Shown in pieces: positions 25,744-35,900 of a DNA stretch of 64,000 nucleotides; within the stretch, counting starts at the first letter, position 1; every line of letters begins with the position of its first letter. Source of the stretch: an uncultured Bacteroidales bacterium (GTDB lineage Bacteria; Bacteroidota; Bacteroidia; Bacteroidales; UBA932). The translations under genes were made by a program, and so were the position numbers. The DNA lies in the NCBI GenBank assembly GCA_900316525.1, contig ONDF01000024.1, positions 1 through 64,000 of the forward strand, in the 5' to 3' direction. A model generated the notes under the pieces. The model did not search any database. It saw nothing but the letters and a program-made list of their open reading frames with translations, and was not told the DNA's origin.

Positions 25744-27552
25744 TTAAAAGGACAGACCGTCGTTCCAGCCCGGGTTCTGCTTCAGCTGCGGATTCAGCTG
25801 GCGTTCCTTGGTCGGAATCGGATAGTAGTAGTCGCGGTTCTCGTCGAACACGTGGGCGACGTTCTGATGGTGGTCCAGGCAGCCCTTGTCGCCGCCGGAG
25901 AGGATGACGCCCGTATCGGCGCCGATCTCCTTGTCCACCATATCCTTGTGCTTGGGGTCGGAGCCGGACCACAGGCAGAGGTCCGGTTTCCCGTCGCCGG
26001 TCAGGTCATACTCGCCCGCGCCCGGGAAGTACATGCCCACGAGGGTCTGCTCCAGGCACTTGCCCTCACGCCAGCGGATGAGGTCGGCGAGGCGGAAGCC
26101 TTCGTCGGCCAGCTCGATGGCGCGCTCGCGGCGGATCTCCAGGATCACGCCCTGGTTGGGGCCGGAGACGTTGCGGTAGCCGTATTCCTCGGAGAGGAGG
26201 AACGGGTCCGGATCGGCGTTGGCGGCGGCGAGGTCCAGACGGGCCTGCATGCCCACGCGCTCGCGGAGCTTGTTCACGGTGATGTCCAGGTCATCCTGCG
26301 TGAGGGTGCCGAGTTCGGCCTTCGCCTCCGCGTAGTTCAGGAGGACTTCACCCAGGCGGAAGACCGGCATGTCGTTGAAGGACATGTCCACGCGGCCGAC
26401 GCCCGGCAGCGTGCTGTCCATCACGAACTTCACGAGCTGGTAGCCGGTGACGCTGGAGCCCAGGTCGGGCGCGGAGACCTCGGTGTCACCCAGCCGGATG
26501 TAGCCTGGGGTGACGGTGATCGCGGCGAGACGCGGGTCGCGGCCCACCATCTCGTCCTTGAACTGCATCGTCTCCCAGCCCGGCTGGTCGGTGAAGCGGG
26601 AGCCGTCGGCCATCAGGAAGGAGGCGACGAACTTCCGGGTGAGGCCCGGGCAGCCCTGGGTGGGCATCGTCGCGAAGGCGGTGCTGTTGTTGAAGATGGT
26701 GAGGCTCTGGTCGTTCCGGATCGCGAGGATGTATTCGCCCCGGTCCGCATCGGGTTCGGCGAAGAGGAGGCGGTAGTCGGAAGCCAGCTTGTACGGGCCG
26801 TTGTCGATGATTTCACGGGCGGCCTGCGCGGCGAGATCCAGATAGTAATTGGCGTCGTGTGCGCCGGACGGAAGCGGTTCCACGTACATATAGGCGTGCT
26901 GCGCCGGGTCGTGGTACTTCCGGAAAGTACCCTCGAACAGGCAGAAGCGGGCCTTCAGCGCGAGCGCGCTCCAGCGGTTCACGCGGTACGGGCTCACGGC
27001 GGCCGGGAGGTTCTGGATGGCGTAGTCGATATCCTCGATCATATGGCCCATGATCACCTCGCGGCTGTCGCGCGCCTTGTACAACTCATCGCTGTCGGTT
27101 TCCAGCTGGGCGTCGATCCACGGCACGTCGCCGAAGCGCTTGACCATGTTGAAGTACAGGTATGCGCGGAAGAACCGGGTGACGGCCGTGTATTTCACGA
27201 CGGCGTCCTTGTCTTCGCACTTGTCGATGTATTCGAGCAGGGTGTTCATCTTCCGGAGGTCGCCCCAGGCGCCGGAGCCGTTGCCCCAGCCGCCGCCGGA
27301 GTTCGGCACGGTGCGGTTGGTGCCGCCGCGCAGGACCGCGGAGAGATTCAGGTATACGTAATGGTCGCTCTGCTCATCGAACGGCTCCTTGGGCAGGAGG
27401 TTGTTGTAGAAGCTATTGGAGAACAGCTGCAGGTCCGTCTCGTCGCGGAAGTAGTTCTCCGGGGCGAGGGTCGCCTTGGGATTGCGTTCCAGCCAGTTGC
27501 AGGAAGTCAGTCCGAGAAGGAGGGCGATGGCAGGTATGATGATTCGTTTCAT
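25744..27552 (-). CDS. SusD-like nutrient-binding outer-membrane lipoprotein
   Basis: 602 aa from the ATG at 27550-27552 (MKRIIIPAIALLLGLTSC; lipidated Cys18). NWLERNPKATLAPENYFRDETDLQLF is the usual SusD N-terminus (quoted in part), and YYYPIPTKERQLNPQLKQNPGW the usual C-terminus. SusD proteins cap the SusC pore and capture the glycan. 18 bases after susC. The length is normal; target cannot be read from the sequence. Confidence 0.93.
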   Translation of the reverse strand: MKRIIIPAIALLLGLTSCNWLERNPKATLAPENYFRDETDLQLFSNSFYNNLLPKEPFDEQSDHYVYLNLSAVLRGGTNRTVPNSGGGWGNGSGAWGDLRKMNTLLEYIDKCEDKDAVVKYTAVTRFFRAYLYFNMVKRFGDVPWIDAQLETDSDELYKARDSREVIMGHMIEDIDYAIQNLPAAVSPYRVNRWSALALKARFCLFEGTFRKYHDPAQHAYMYVEPLPSGAHDANYYLDLAAQAAREIIDNGPYKLASDYRLLFAEPDADRGEYILAIRNDQSLTIFNNSTAFATMPTQGCPGLTRKFVASFLMADGSRFTDQPGWETMQFKDEMVGRDPRLAAITVTPGYIRLGDTEVSAPDLGSSVTGYQLVKFVMDSTLPGVGRVDMSFNDMPVFRLGEVLLNYAEAKAELGTLTQDDLDITVNKLRERVGMQARLDLAAANADPDPFLLSEEYGYRNVSGPNQGVILEIRRERAIELADEGFRLADLIRWREGKCLEQTLVGMYFPGAGEYDLTGDGKPDLCLWSGSDPKHKDMVDKEIGADTGVILSGGDKGCLDHHQNVAHVFDENRDYYYPIPTKERQLNPQLKQNPGWNDGLSF

Positions 27553-27570
27553 TGTCTTATCCTCCATGCG

Positions 27571-30500
27571 TTAGAAAGTGATGTCGAGGCCGAACATGAG
27601 GGTGCGCTGCCAAGGATAGCTCATATGGTCCTGGGCTTCGTTGGACGAATAGCGCCGGAAGGCGGATTCGGGATCGAGGTACTTGGTGTACTTCGCGAGC
27701 GGGGACCAGTAGCACAGGTTCTCGCCGGAGAAATAGATGCGCACCTTGTCCAGAGCGATCTTGCGGGTGAGCTTCGTGGGCAGCGTGTAGCCCACGGTGA
27801 GGTTCTTGAAGCGCAGGTAGCGGATGTTCTGGAGGTAGCGGCTGTTCACCTTGGAGAGTTCGCCGCCGGTGGAAGAATAGGCGCGGGGACGCGGGAAATA
27901 GGTGTCCGGATTCTCATAGGACCACACCCGGTCGATGAAGTCGCGCTGCAGGAAGGACACATACGGATAGCTGTACGGGCCCCAGAACATGTAGTTCATG
28001 CCGGCCGGATACCAGTAGTGGTTGCCGGTGCCCTGGAAGAAGGCGGAGAAGTCGAAGCCCATCCAGTCGGCCGAAAGGGTGAATCCGTACTGCAAGCTGG
28101 GCAGGGAGTTGCCCAGGATCTTGCGGTCGCCCGGGTCCGCGACGGTGTTGGAGCCGATGCCCAGCACCTTGTCGCCGTCCAGGTCCACGAAGCGGAGGTC
28201 GCCCGCGAGGAAACCGCCCGTCATACGGCCGTTGATGTAGCCGCAGTCGAGTACCTCCGAGGTGTACTGCTTCGCTTCCTCGTCGGTCTTGAACAGGCCG
28301 TCCACCTCGAAGCCCCAGATCTCGCCGATGCGCATCCCTTCATAGTAGCTCATCGCCAGGGACTTGGTCGGGTTGTTGAAGCGGGTGATGATGGAGCGGA
28401 AGTCGCTCAGGGAGCCGCGGATGGAATAGCCCAGCGGATGGCCCAGGAAGGTCACCTGGTTCCGCCAGCCGAGGGAGAGCTCGTAGCCTTCGGTCTTCAG
28501 GTCCGCCGCGTTGGTGCGCGGAGTTCCCGCGCCGAAGACGGCGGGCAGGTCCGGACCGGCCGTGAGCATGTTCAGGGTGTTGCGGCGATAGACCTCCGCC
28601 GTGAAGGTCAGGCGGTTCTTGAAGGCCGCGAAGTCCAGGCCCAGGTTGTACTGCTCGGCCGTCTCCCAGGTGAGGTTCGCGTCGACCGGACCGCCCAGGG
28701 TGGAGTACTTGCTCATCGTAGTGCCCTCGGCGAAGGAATAGCCGGCGAAGTCGTTGACGGAGATCTGGCGGAGATACGCGTAGTAGTTGCCGCCCAGGTT
28801 CTGGTTGCCCAGGTTGCCGTAGGAGAAGCGGAGCTTCAGGTTGTCCAGCCAGCGGGCGTTGTCCTTGACGAACGGCTCCTCGGAGATTCTCCAGCCCACG
28901 GAAGCGGACGGGAAGAAGCCCCACTGGTGTCCCTTCTTGAAGCGGGAGGTGCCGTCGTAGCGGCCGGAAACCTCGAACAGGTAGCGCTCCTTGAAGTCAT
29001 AGTTGATACGGCCGAAGAAACCCATGATCGCATAGGCGTTCTGGCCGCCGGAGACCTCGGTGATGACGTTTCCGGTCTCGTCCGGCCCCACCAGGTTCAG
29101 GTCGTTCAGCGTCTCGGACAGGAGGTTCTTGCCCAGGGCGCCCACCGACTTGTTGGACCAGTCCTCCATGTTCATACCGCCGGTGACCGTCAGGTGGTGC
29201 TTCTCGGCGAACGTGTTGTCATAGGTGCCGAACACGTTGACGGAGTGGCGCTGGCTGGTGGAGATGGTTTCCTGCAGGGAGTCCTCGCCCGCGCCGGTGG
29301 TGTAATACTCATAGTCCGCGTCCGGATAGCGGCGGAACTGGAAGTTCACCGAGCGGTACTGGTTGCGGTTCTGGTAGATCCGGTAGGTGTAGTTCGCCGT
29401 CAGGGTGAAATGGCGGGTGGGGGTGATCTTCAGCTCCGTCGTGTTCGAGAAGTCGGTGCGGAGCTGCTGGTTGCGGTGCTTGTTCTCGCCGAACACCAGG
29501 TGACGGCCGTTCGCGACGTTGTAGTTGCCGCTGATGAGCGGGTTCGCGTAGAGCCAGCTGCCGTCCGGGTTCTTGAGCGGGAAGGAGGCCAGGGCGTGGC
29601 GGGCGGCGTAGGCGAAGGAGGCCTGGACGCTGCTGCCGCCGGGATAGTCGTAGGCCGAGCTGAAGAAGGAGGTGTTGTTGGACAGGCGCATCACCTTGTT
29701 CAGGCGGGCGTCGATCTTCGCGCGGAGGTTGTACTTCTGGAACACGTCCGGATTGAGCTTGATGACACCGCTCTGGCGGTCATACGCGCCGGACAGGAAG
29801 TACTTGACGTCCTTGTTGCCGCCCGTGATGGACACACTGTGCTGCTGGACCGGATGCCGGTCGTTGTACAGCTCGTGGTACCAGTCCGTGTTGGCATAAT
29901 AGACCCACTGCTTGCGGCCGTTGCGGATCTCCTCCACGACCCAGGGACGCTCCGGATTCTCCGTCACGTCGTTCACGCGGGCCAGGAGTTCGGCCATGTC
30001 GTGCTCGGTGTAGGTCGTGTAGTTCTTGCCGGCGTCGGTCGCCCAGAACTTGTCCACGGTGTAGACGGACCAGTAGCCGCGGGTCTCGAAGTCGGTGGAG
30101 ACCGTCGGTTCTTCCCAGCCCATGCGGCCGCTGTAGCGGACGGTGGCCTTGCCACCCTTTTCCGAGCCGGACTTGGTGGTGATGAGGATGACGCCGTAGG
30201 CGGCGCGGGCGCCGTAGATGGCGGCGGCCGAGGCGTCCTTGATCACGGAGATGTTCTCCACGTCGTTGGCGTTCACCCGGCTCATGTCGGCCTCGACGCC
30301 GTCCACGAGGACGAGCGGGTCCGCCGCGTTGATGGAGGTGATACCGCGGATGTTCAGGGAACCGGAGGAACCCGGGTTACCGGAAGAAGTGGTGATGTTC
30401 AGGCCCGGAACCGCGCCCTGGAGCATGTCCGTGAGGTTGTGCGTGGTACGGTCTTCCAGGTCCTTGGTGTCCACGGCGGTGACGGCGCCGGTGAGGTTCA

Positions 30501-30855
30501 CCTTCTTCTGGACGCCGTAGCCCACGACCACGGTCTCTTCCAGAAGCATGGTGTCTTCCTCGAGGGTGACGATCACCGTCCGCTGCCCGGCGGGGACGCG
30601 GACGGTCTGGGTCACGTAACCCAGGCAGGAGACTTCCAGCGTCACCTCTTCCGAGGGGACGCGGAGAGAGAAGGTTCCGTCGGGCGTGGTCACGTCGCCG
30701 GTCGTTGTTCCGGCGACGAGCACGGCCGCTCCGACGAGGGGCTGCTGCCCCGTGTCCAGGACTGTTCCGGACACGACCCGCGTCTGCGCCCAGGCGGCCG
30801 TGAAGGCCCCGAGCGCGAGCAGCAGGGTGGCGGCAATGTGTCGAATCCGTCTCAT
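27571..30855 (-). CDS. SusC-like TonB-dependent outer-membrane transporter
   Basis: 1094 aa. Signal peptide to about residue 23 (AAWA-Q), CarboxypepD_reg-like domain about 27-112, a TonB box region (EETVVVGYGVQKK), plug domain about 118-230 (VPGLNITTSSGNPGSSGSLN, IRGITSINAADPLVLVDGV), then the 22-strand barrel ending in MFGLDITF. The whole architecture is that of SusC. It imports oligosaccharides across the outer membrane driven by TonB. Lies between the phosphoesterase (24 bases upstream) and susD. Confidence 0.95.
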   Translation of the reverse strand: MRRIRHIAATLLLALGAFTAAWAQTRVVSGTVLDTGQQPLVGAAVLVAGTTTGDVTTPDGTFSLRVPSEEVTLEVSCLGYVTQTVRVPAGQRTVIVTLEEDTMLLEETVVVGYGVQKKVNLTGAVTAVDTKDLEDRTTHNLTDMLQGAVPGLNITTSSGNPGSSGSLNIRGITSINAADPLVLVDGVEADMSRVNANDVENISVIKDASAAAIYGARAAYGVILITTKSGSEKGGKATVRYSGRMGWEEPTVSTDFETRGYWSVYTVDKFWATDAGKNYTTYTEHDMAELLARVNDVTENPERPWVVEEIRNGRKQWVYYANTDWYHELYNDRHPVQQHSVSITGGNKDVKYFLSGAYDRQSGVIKLNPDVFQKYNLRAKIDARLNKVMRLSNNTSFFSSAYDYPGGSSVQASFAYAARHALASFPLKNPDGSWLYANPLISGNYNVANGRHLVFGENKHRNQQLRTDFSNTTELKITPTRHFTLTANYTYRIYQNRNQYRSVNFQFRRYPDADYEYYTTGAGEDSLQETISTSQRHSVNVFGTYDNTFAEKHHLTVTGGMNMEDWSNKSVGALGKNLLSETLNDLNLVGPDETGNVITEVSGGQNAYAIMGFFGRINYDFKERYLFEVSGRYDGTSRFKKGHQWGFFPSASVGWRISEEPFVKDNARWLDNLKLRFSYGNLGNQNLGGNYYAYLRQISVNDFAGYSFAEGTTMSKYSTLGGPVDANLTWETAEQYNLGLDFAAFKNRLTFTAEVYRRNTLNMLTAGPDLPAVFGAGTPRTNAADLKTEGYELSLGWRNQVTFLGHPLGYSIRGSLSDFRSIITRFNNPTKSLAMSYYEGMRIGEIWGFEVDGLFKTDEEAKQYTSEVLDCGYINGRMTGGFLAGDLRFVDLDGDKVLGIGSNTVADPGDRKILGNSLPSLQYGFTLSADWMGFDFSAFFQGTGNHYWYPAGMNYMFWGPYSYPYVSFLQRDFIDRVWSYENPDTYFPRPRAYSSTGGELSKVNSRYLQNIRYLRFKNLTVGYTLPTKLTRKIALDKVRIYFSGENLCYWSPLAKYTKYLDPESAFRRYSSNEAQDHMSYPWQRTLMFGLDITF

Positions 30856-30879
30856 AGATGTTTGGTTATTGGTTGGTAT

Positions 30880-32820
30880 TTAGAATTTGTATTGGTCGGT
30901 AGTGAAGGCCTTCGGACGGTTCATCGTCTCCTTATAGACGTTGCCGAAGCGGTCCGTGACCTTGATGTCCAGGGTGGACGTCGCGCTGGAGGCCGTAACC
31001 TTGAACATATGGTTGTTCGTGTTGGTGTTGAAGGTGGGCTTGCTGTTCTTGTTGATGCGCTTGGCGGTGTAGGCGACCAGGTGCAGCGGGTCCTTCTCGT
31101 TGAGGACCCGGGAGACCGCCAGCGGGGTGCCGCCTTCGCTCACCTCGACCGTCCAGGAAGGATCCCAGTTCCAGACATTGATATAGACTTCGTTCGCGGA
31201 GTTGGCGGTGGCCCACCGGGATGCGTCGAACACATAGGTGCCGTTGGAGTTTGGAACGCACTTCTCCTTGGTGAGGTGGATCTCGTTGCGGTCGTAGGTG
31301 CGGAACTGGTAGTCCACCCCGGCCCCGGTGGCCTTGTACTGCCACTTGAAGCTCGTGCCCGTGATATCCAGGATGGTGTACCCGCCGGGAGAGCCGTCCT
31401 GGCCGATGTGCACGCCCGGCGTCTCCTTGCCGCTCCACCACCAAGTACCGCAGATGGAACCGGCGTTGTGTTCATAAAGGTGGTCGGTCCCGAGCTGGTC
31501 CGTGTTGTAGACCGTATGGGTATGGGCCGTGTACAGGTGGACTTCCGGATAGGGCTTGAGAATGCTTGCCAGGGTCGACGCTTCCTTCAGGGAATACTTG
31601 CCGCCGTTGTTGTACAACGGAATATGCATCGTCACGACGAGCGGCGTTCCGTTCGGGACGGAGGCAAGATCCTTCCGCAGCCAGGCCAGCTCGTCGGTGA
31701 CGACATGGCCGCTGTAGGTGCGCTCGTAGCACGCATTGCCCTTATCGTCCTTGGCGGGCGTGCTGTTCGTGCATTCCACGTCGTCCAGAACCACGTAATG
31801 GACTTTGCCGATATTGAAGGAATAGTAGGTGGGTCCGATGAGCTCCTTGTACTCTTTCACCGTGTCGAAGTCGCCCATGTAGTACATGCTGTGGTCGTGA
31901 TTGCCGATGGTGTGGTACAGCATCACGCCCTTGATGCCGGTGGCGTCTGCCAGATACTCCTTGAAGGAATAGTTGTTCACGATCCAGTAAAGGTCCCAGG
32001 TCATGTCGCCGAGGGTGAGGGCGTACACCTTGCCGGAGGTTCCGGCGATGGTGCCGTTGACATCCTTCACGAAGTCGGCGAACTGCTTCTGGTCGTCGGT
32101 GCGCTTCGCGAGGTGGATGTCGCCCAGCAGCAGCATCCGGTGGTTGTCCTGTCCTTCCACTTTCTTCAGCTGGAAGTCGACGCGTTCCGGGGTCGAGGCG
32201 TTGGCCTTGAGCTGCGCGTGGAACTTGGGCAGGATGCCGCTGACGAGGGGTTCGTAGCCGCTCGGGGTGGAGACGAAGACGTAGCCGTTGAGTTTCTTGG
32301 ACTTCATCTGGTACACGCCCTTGGAGTCTGTCTTCACGACTTCCACGCCGTCGGAGACCACCACGCCGGCGAGGCCGGTTCCTTCGCAGGAGACCCTGCC
32401 ATAGACGGTGCTGCCGGAGGCGGGCTCGACTTCCTCGTCGCCCGCGTACTTGACGATGACGTCCATCGTCCCTTTCCGGGTCTTCGTGGCGCCGCGTTGG
32501 TGAGAGACCGTGTAGGTCCCGGGGCCGAAGCCCTTGGACCAGACGCCGGAGATGGACGCGGAGAAACGCGTGTCGGAAACGGAGGTGACCGGGCAGGCGT
32601 ACTCCGCGGTTCCGCTGCCCAGGACGATCTGGTCGCCGGACACCGGCGGCTTCGCGAACTGGACGCGGAAACTGATTTCGGAGGCGCCGTCGTCGATGGT
32701 CATCTGCGCGGGAACTTCGAACTGGACATCGATCTTTTCCTGCTCGGGATTGTTTTTCTTGCAGGTCGGAACCAGGAGAAGGACGGCCAGGAAGGTCAGG
32801 ACAAAATATACTTTTTTCAT
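30880..32820 (-). CDS. calcineurin-like metallophosphoesterase lipoprotein of the SusCD locus
   Basis: 646 aa with lipobox LLVPTC (Cys20). A beta-rich N-terminal part (about 30-220) precedes the catalytic domain with GDIHLA (Asp234, His236), GDMTW (Asp272), GNHDHS (Asn307, His308), TMHIPL (His399) and AHTHT (His433, His435), the complete two-metal set. The C-terminal ~170 residues form an added beta domain, as in the MetallophosN/C family of Bacteroidetes. It hydrolyses a phosphomonoester or diester outside the cytoplasm; the substrate is unknown. First gene of the operon, so it is made together with SusC/SusD. Confidence 0.88.
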   Translation of the reverse strand: MKKVYFVLTFLAVLLLVPTCKKNNPEQEKIDVQFEVPAQMTIDDGASEISFRVQFAKPPVSGDQIVLGSGTAEYACPVTSVSDTRFSASISGVWSKGFGPGTYTVSHQRGATKTRKGTMDVIVKYAGDEEVEPASGSTVYGRVSCEGTGLAGVVVSDGVEVVKTDSKGVYQMKSKKLNGYVFVSTPSGYEPLVSGILPKFHAQLKANASTPERVDFQLKKVEGQDNHRMLLLGDIHLAKRTDDQKQFADFVKDVNGTIAGTSGKVYALTLGDMTWDLYWIVNNYSFKEYLADATGIKGVMLYHTIGNHDHSMYYMGDFDTVKEYKELIGPTYYSFNIGKVHYVVLDDVECTNSTPAKDDKGNACYERTYSGHVVTDELAWLRKDLASVPNGTPLVVTMHIPLYNNGGKYSLKEASTLASILKPYPEVHLYTAHTHTVYNTDQLGTDHLYEHNAGSICGTWWWSGKETPGVHIGQDGSPGGYTILDITGTSFKWQYKATGAGVDYQFRTYDRNEIHLTKEKCVPNSNGTYVFDASRWATANSANEVYINVWNWDPSWTVEVSEGGTPLAVSRVLNEKDPLHLVAYTAKRINKNSKPTFNTNTNNHMFKVTASSATSTLDIKVTDRFGNVYKETMNRPKAFTTDQYKF

Positions 32821-32870
32821 TATTTAAGCAAAGTCCTTTGATTATTAATGGCAACATGCCAAAATCCTTT

Positions 32871-32927
32871 CAAAGTTAACTTTTTTAATCGGAATCTCAT
32901 ACTTTTTCAGAAGATTTATTATATTTG
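32871..32927. promoter_or_regulatory. divergent promoters of the phosphoesterase-SusCD operon and the GH38 gene
   Basis: Minus strand TAACTTTG at 32871-32878 faces the phosphoesterase; plus strand TATATTTG at 32920-32927 faces the alpha-mannosidase. The shared 129-base intergenic region suggests joint control. Confidence 0.65.
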
Positions 32928-32949
32928 ATTATCAATAAAAGATTTACCT

Positions 32950-35900
32950 ATGTCCAAGCTGCTCAAAACCGGCCTCGCTCTGCTTCTGTCCTTGGCCGCC
33001 CTCGGCGCCCGAGCCCAGAACGACGGAGCGAAAGCCTACCTCGTTTCCAACGCCCACCTGGATTCCCAGTGGAACTGGGATGTGCAGACCACGATCTCGC
33101 AGTACATCCCGAAAACCCTCTTCCGCAACCTCACTCTGATCGACAAGTATCCCGACTACGTGTTCAACTGCGAGGCGGGCATCAAGTACGCCTGGATGAA
33201 GGAGTACTATCCGGAAGACTTCGATCGCCTGCGCGAAGCCGTCGCGGCGGGCCGCTGGCACATCTCCGGCAGCAGCTGGGAGGCGTCCGACGCGAACGTT
33301 CCCTCCCCGGAATCGCTCACGCGCAACATCCTGATGGGGCAGCACTTCTACCAGGAAGAGTTCGGCACCGTCAGCACGGACATCTTCCTCCCCGACTGCT
33401 TCGGGTTCGGCCTCCATCTGCCCGCCATCGCCGCCCACTGCGGCCTCATCGGCTTCTCCACGCAGAAACTCCAGTGGAGGGGAAGCAACCTGCCCGGCAT
33501 GGACAGCAAGGTCCCCTTCCAGTTCGGCCTCTGGCGCGCGCTGGACGGCAACCAGATCATGGTGGCCGCCAACGCCCTGAGCTACGGCACCCGCTTCCAT
33601 TCCGAGGACCTGACGAACTACGAAGAGTTGACGGAGCACGCGGCCCTCAACCCCTACAACATCTCCTACCACTATTACGGCACCGGCGACACAGGCGGCT
33701 CCCCCACCATCGAATCGGTCGCGACGGTCCAGGCCGCCATCGACCGGCAGCGGGCCGGGAAAGAAGGCGCCATCCACGTGGTCAGCGCCACCTCCGACCA
33801 ACTGTTCAAGGACTTCCTGCCGTACGACAGCCATCCGGAACTCCCGGTCTGGGACCGGGAACTGACGATGGATGTCCACGGCACCGGCTGCTACACCTCG
33901 CAGGCCGCGATGAAGCGCTTCAACCGGCTGAACGAACAGCTCGCGGACGCGGCCGAGCGCAGCGCCGCGGCCGCTGACTGGCTGGGCCGGGTCCCCTACC
34001 CGCAGGCCCGCCTGAACGAGGCCTGGCGCCGTTTCCTCTGGCACCAGTTCCACGACGACCTCACCGGCACGAGCATCCCGCGGGCCTACGAGTTCTCCTG
34101 GAACGACGAGATGATCTCGCTGCGGCAGTTCGCCGACGTGCTGGAAACCTCCGTGGGAGCGGTGGCTTCCCGCCTGGACACCCGGGTTCCGGGCACGCCG
34201 CTCGTGCTCTACAACCCCTCCGGCACCCCGCGCCGGGAAGTCGTGACCGTCGATGCTGCCGAAGGCCGAGTCTTCGACGCCCAGGGCCGGATGGTCCGCG
34301 CTCAGCGCCTGTCGGACGGCAAGCTGGCCTTCGTGGCCGAAGTCCCGTCCGTCGGATACGCGGTGTACGACCTTCGCAAGGGCAAGTCTTCCACAGCCAG
34401 GACGAGCCTGAAAGCAGGCGCTTCCACCCTTGAGAACGCCGTGTACAGCCTGCGCCTGGACGCCAACGGCGACATCTGCTCCCTGGTCGACAAGCGGAAC
34501 GGCCGGCAGCTCGTCGCCAAAGGAAAGGCCATCCGGCTCGCGATGTTCACGGAGAACGAATCCTTCCAATGGCCGGCCTGGGAAATCCTGAAAAAGACCG
34601 TGGACGGCACCCCGGTGGCCGTGGACGGCGACGTGCGGATCTCCGTGGCCGAGAACGGCCCGGTCGTGGCCGCGCTGAAGGTGGAAAGAAGCTTCGGAGA
34701 ATCGCATTTCACGCAGTACATCCGCCTCTATGCCGGCGCGGACGAAGAGCGCATCGACATCGTCAACGAGGTCGACTGGCACGGCACCAACCAGCTGCTC
34801 AAGGCCGAGTTCCCGCTCACCGTCTCCAACCCGGTGGCCCGCTACGACATCGGCACCGGCTCTCTCGAGCGTCCGAACAACACCCCCGAACAGTATGAGG
34901 TCTATGCCCAGCAGTGGGCGGACCTGGCCGAACCGGACGGCTCCTACGGCGTCGCCATCCTCAACGACTGCAAATACGGCTGGGACAAGCCCGCCGACAA
35001 CGTCCTTCGCCTGACGCTGCTCCATACGCCCAAGACGCGCCGCAGCTACGCCTACCAGAACCGCCAGGACCACGGGCAGCACCGGTTCACCTATTCGATA
35101 GTCGCGCACGCGGGCGACTGGCGGCAGGGCGGCGTCGTCTGGCAGGCCGAGGCCCTGAACCAGCCCGTGAAGGCCTTCACCGTCCCGCGCCACGCGGGTG
35201 GCCTGGGCAGGACCTTCAGCTTCGCCGAAGTGCGCGGCGAAGGCGTGGCGCTCCGCGCCCTCAAGAAGGCCGAGGACGGCAGCGGCTATGTCGTCCGCTT
35301 CTACGAACTCCAGGGCCGGGAGGCCCGGAACGTGTCCGTCCGCTTCCCCGCCGCCGTGGTCGCTGCGAAGGAGCTGAACGGCAACGAAGCGCCCGTCGGT
35401 CCGGCGACGGCCGCCGGGGACGAGCTCCGCTTCGACGTCGGCCCCTGGGGAATCAAGACCTTCCTCGTGCAACTGGCTCCCAAGACCGATGACCCTGTGA
35501 AGCAGGCGCCCCTGGCGCTCCCCTACGGCCTTTACGCCGCCACCTTCAACGCCTTCCGCGCCGACGGAAACATCGACGGAACCGGCCATTCCTACGCAGC
35601 CGAGCTGCTGCCCGCCAGCCTGGTCCAGAAAGGCGTCCGCTTCGACCTGCAAGACCCGTCCGGACCGGTCGCAGTCCGCGCCGGCGGCCAGGAGATCGCG
35701 CTTCCCGAAGGGAACTGGAACAAGGTCTACCTTCTCGCCGCCTCGGCCCGGGGCGACACCCGCACGCGCTTCCTCGTCGGTGGAAATGCCGTCGACGTGA
35801 CCATTCCCGACTACAGCGGTTTCGTCGCCCAGTGGGGGCACACGGGCCACACCGAGGGATTTGTGAAGGAGGCCGAATACGCGTACGTGGGCACGCACAG

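Noticed and set aside
25570..32841. A 2,423-codon open frame on the plus strand across the SusCD locus
   Set aside because: It is the antisense of four well-recognised minus-strand genes. High GC at third codon positions removes stop codons on the opposite strand; the translated sequence has no family resemblance.
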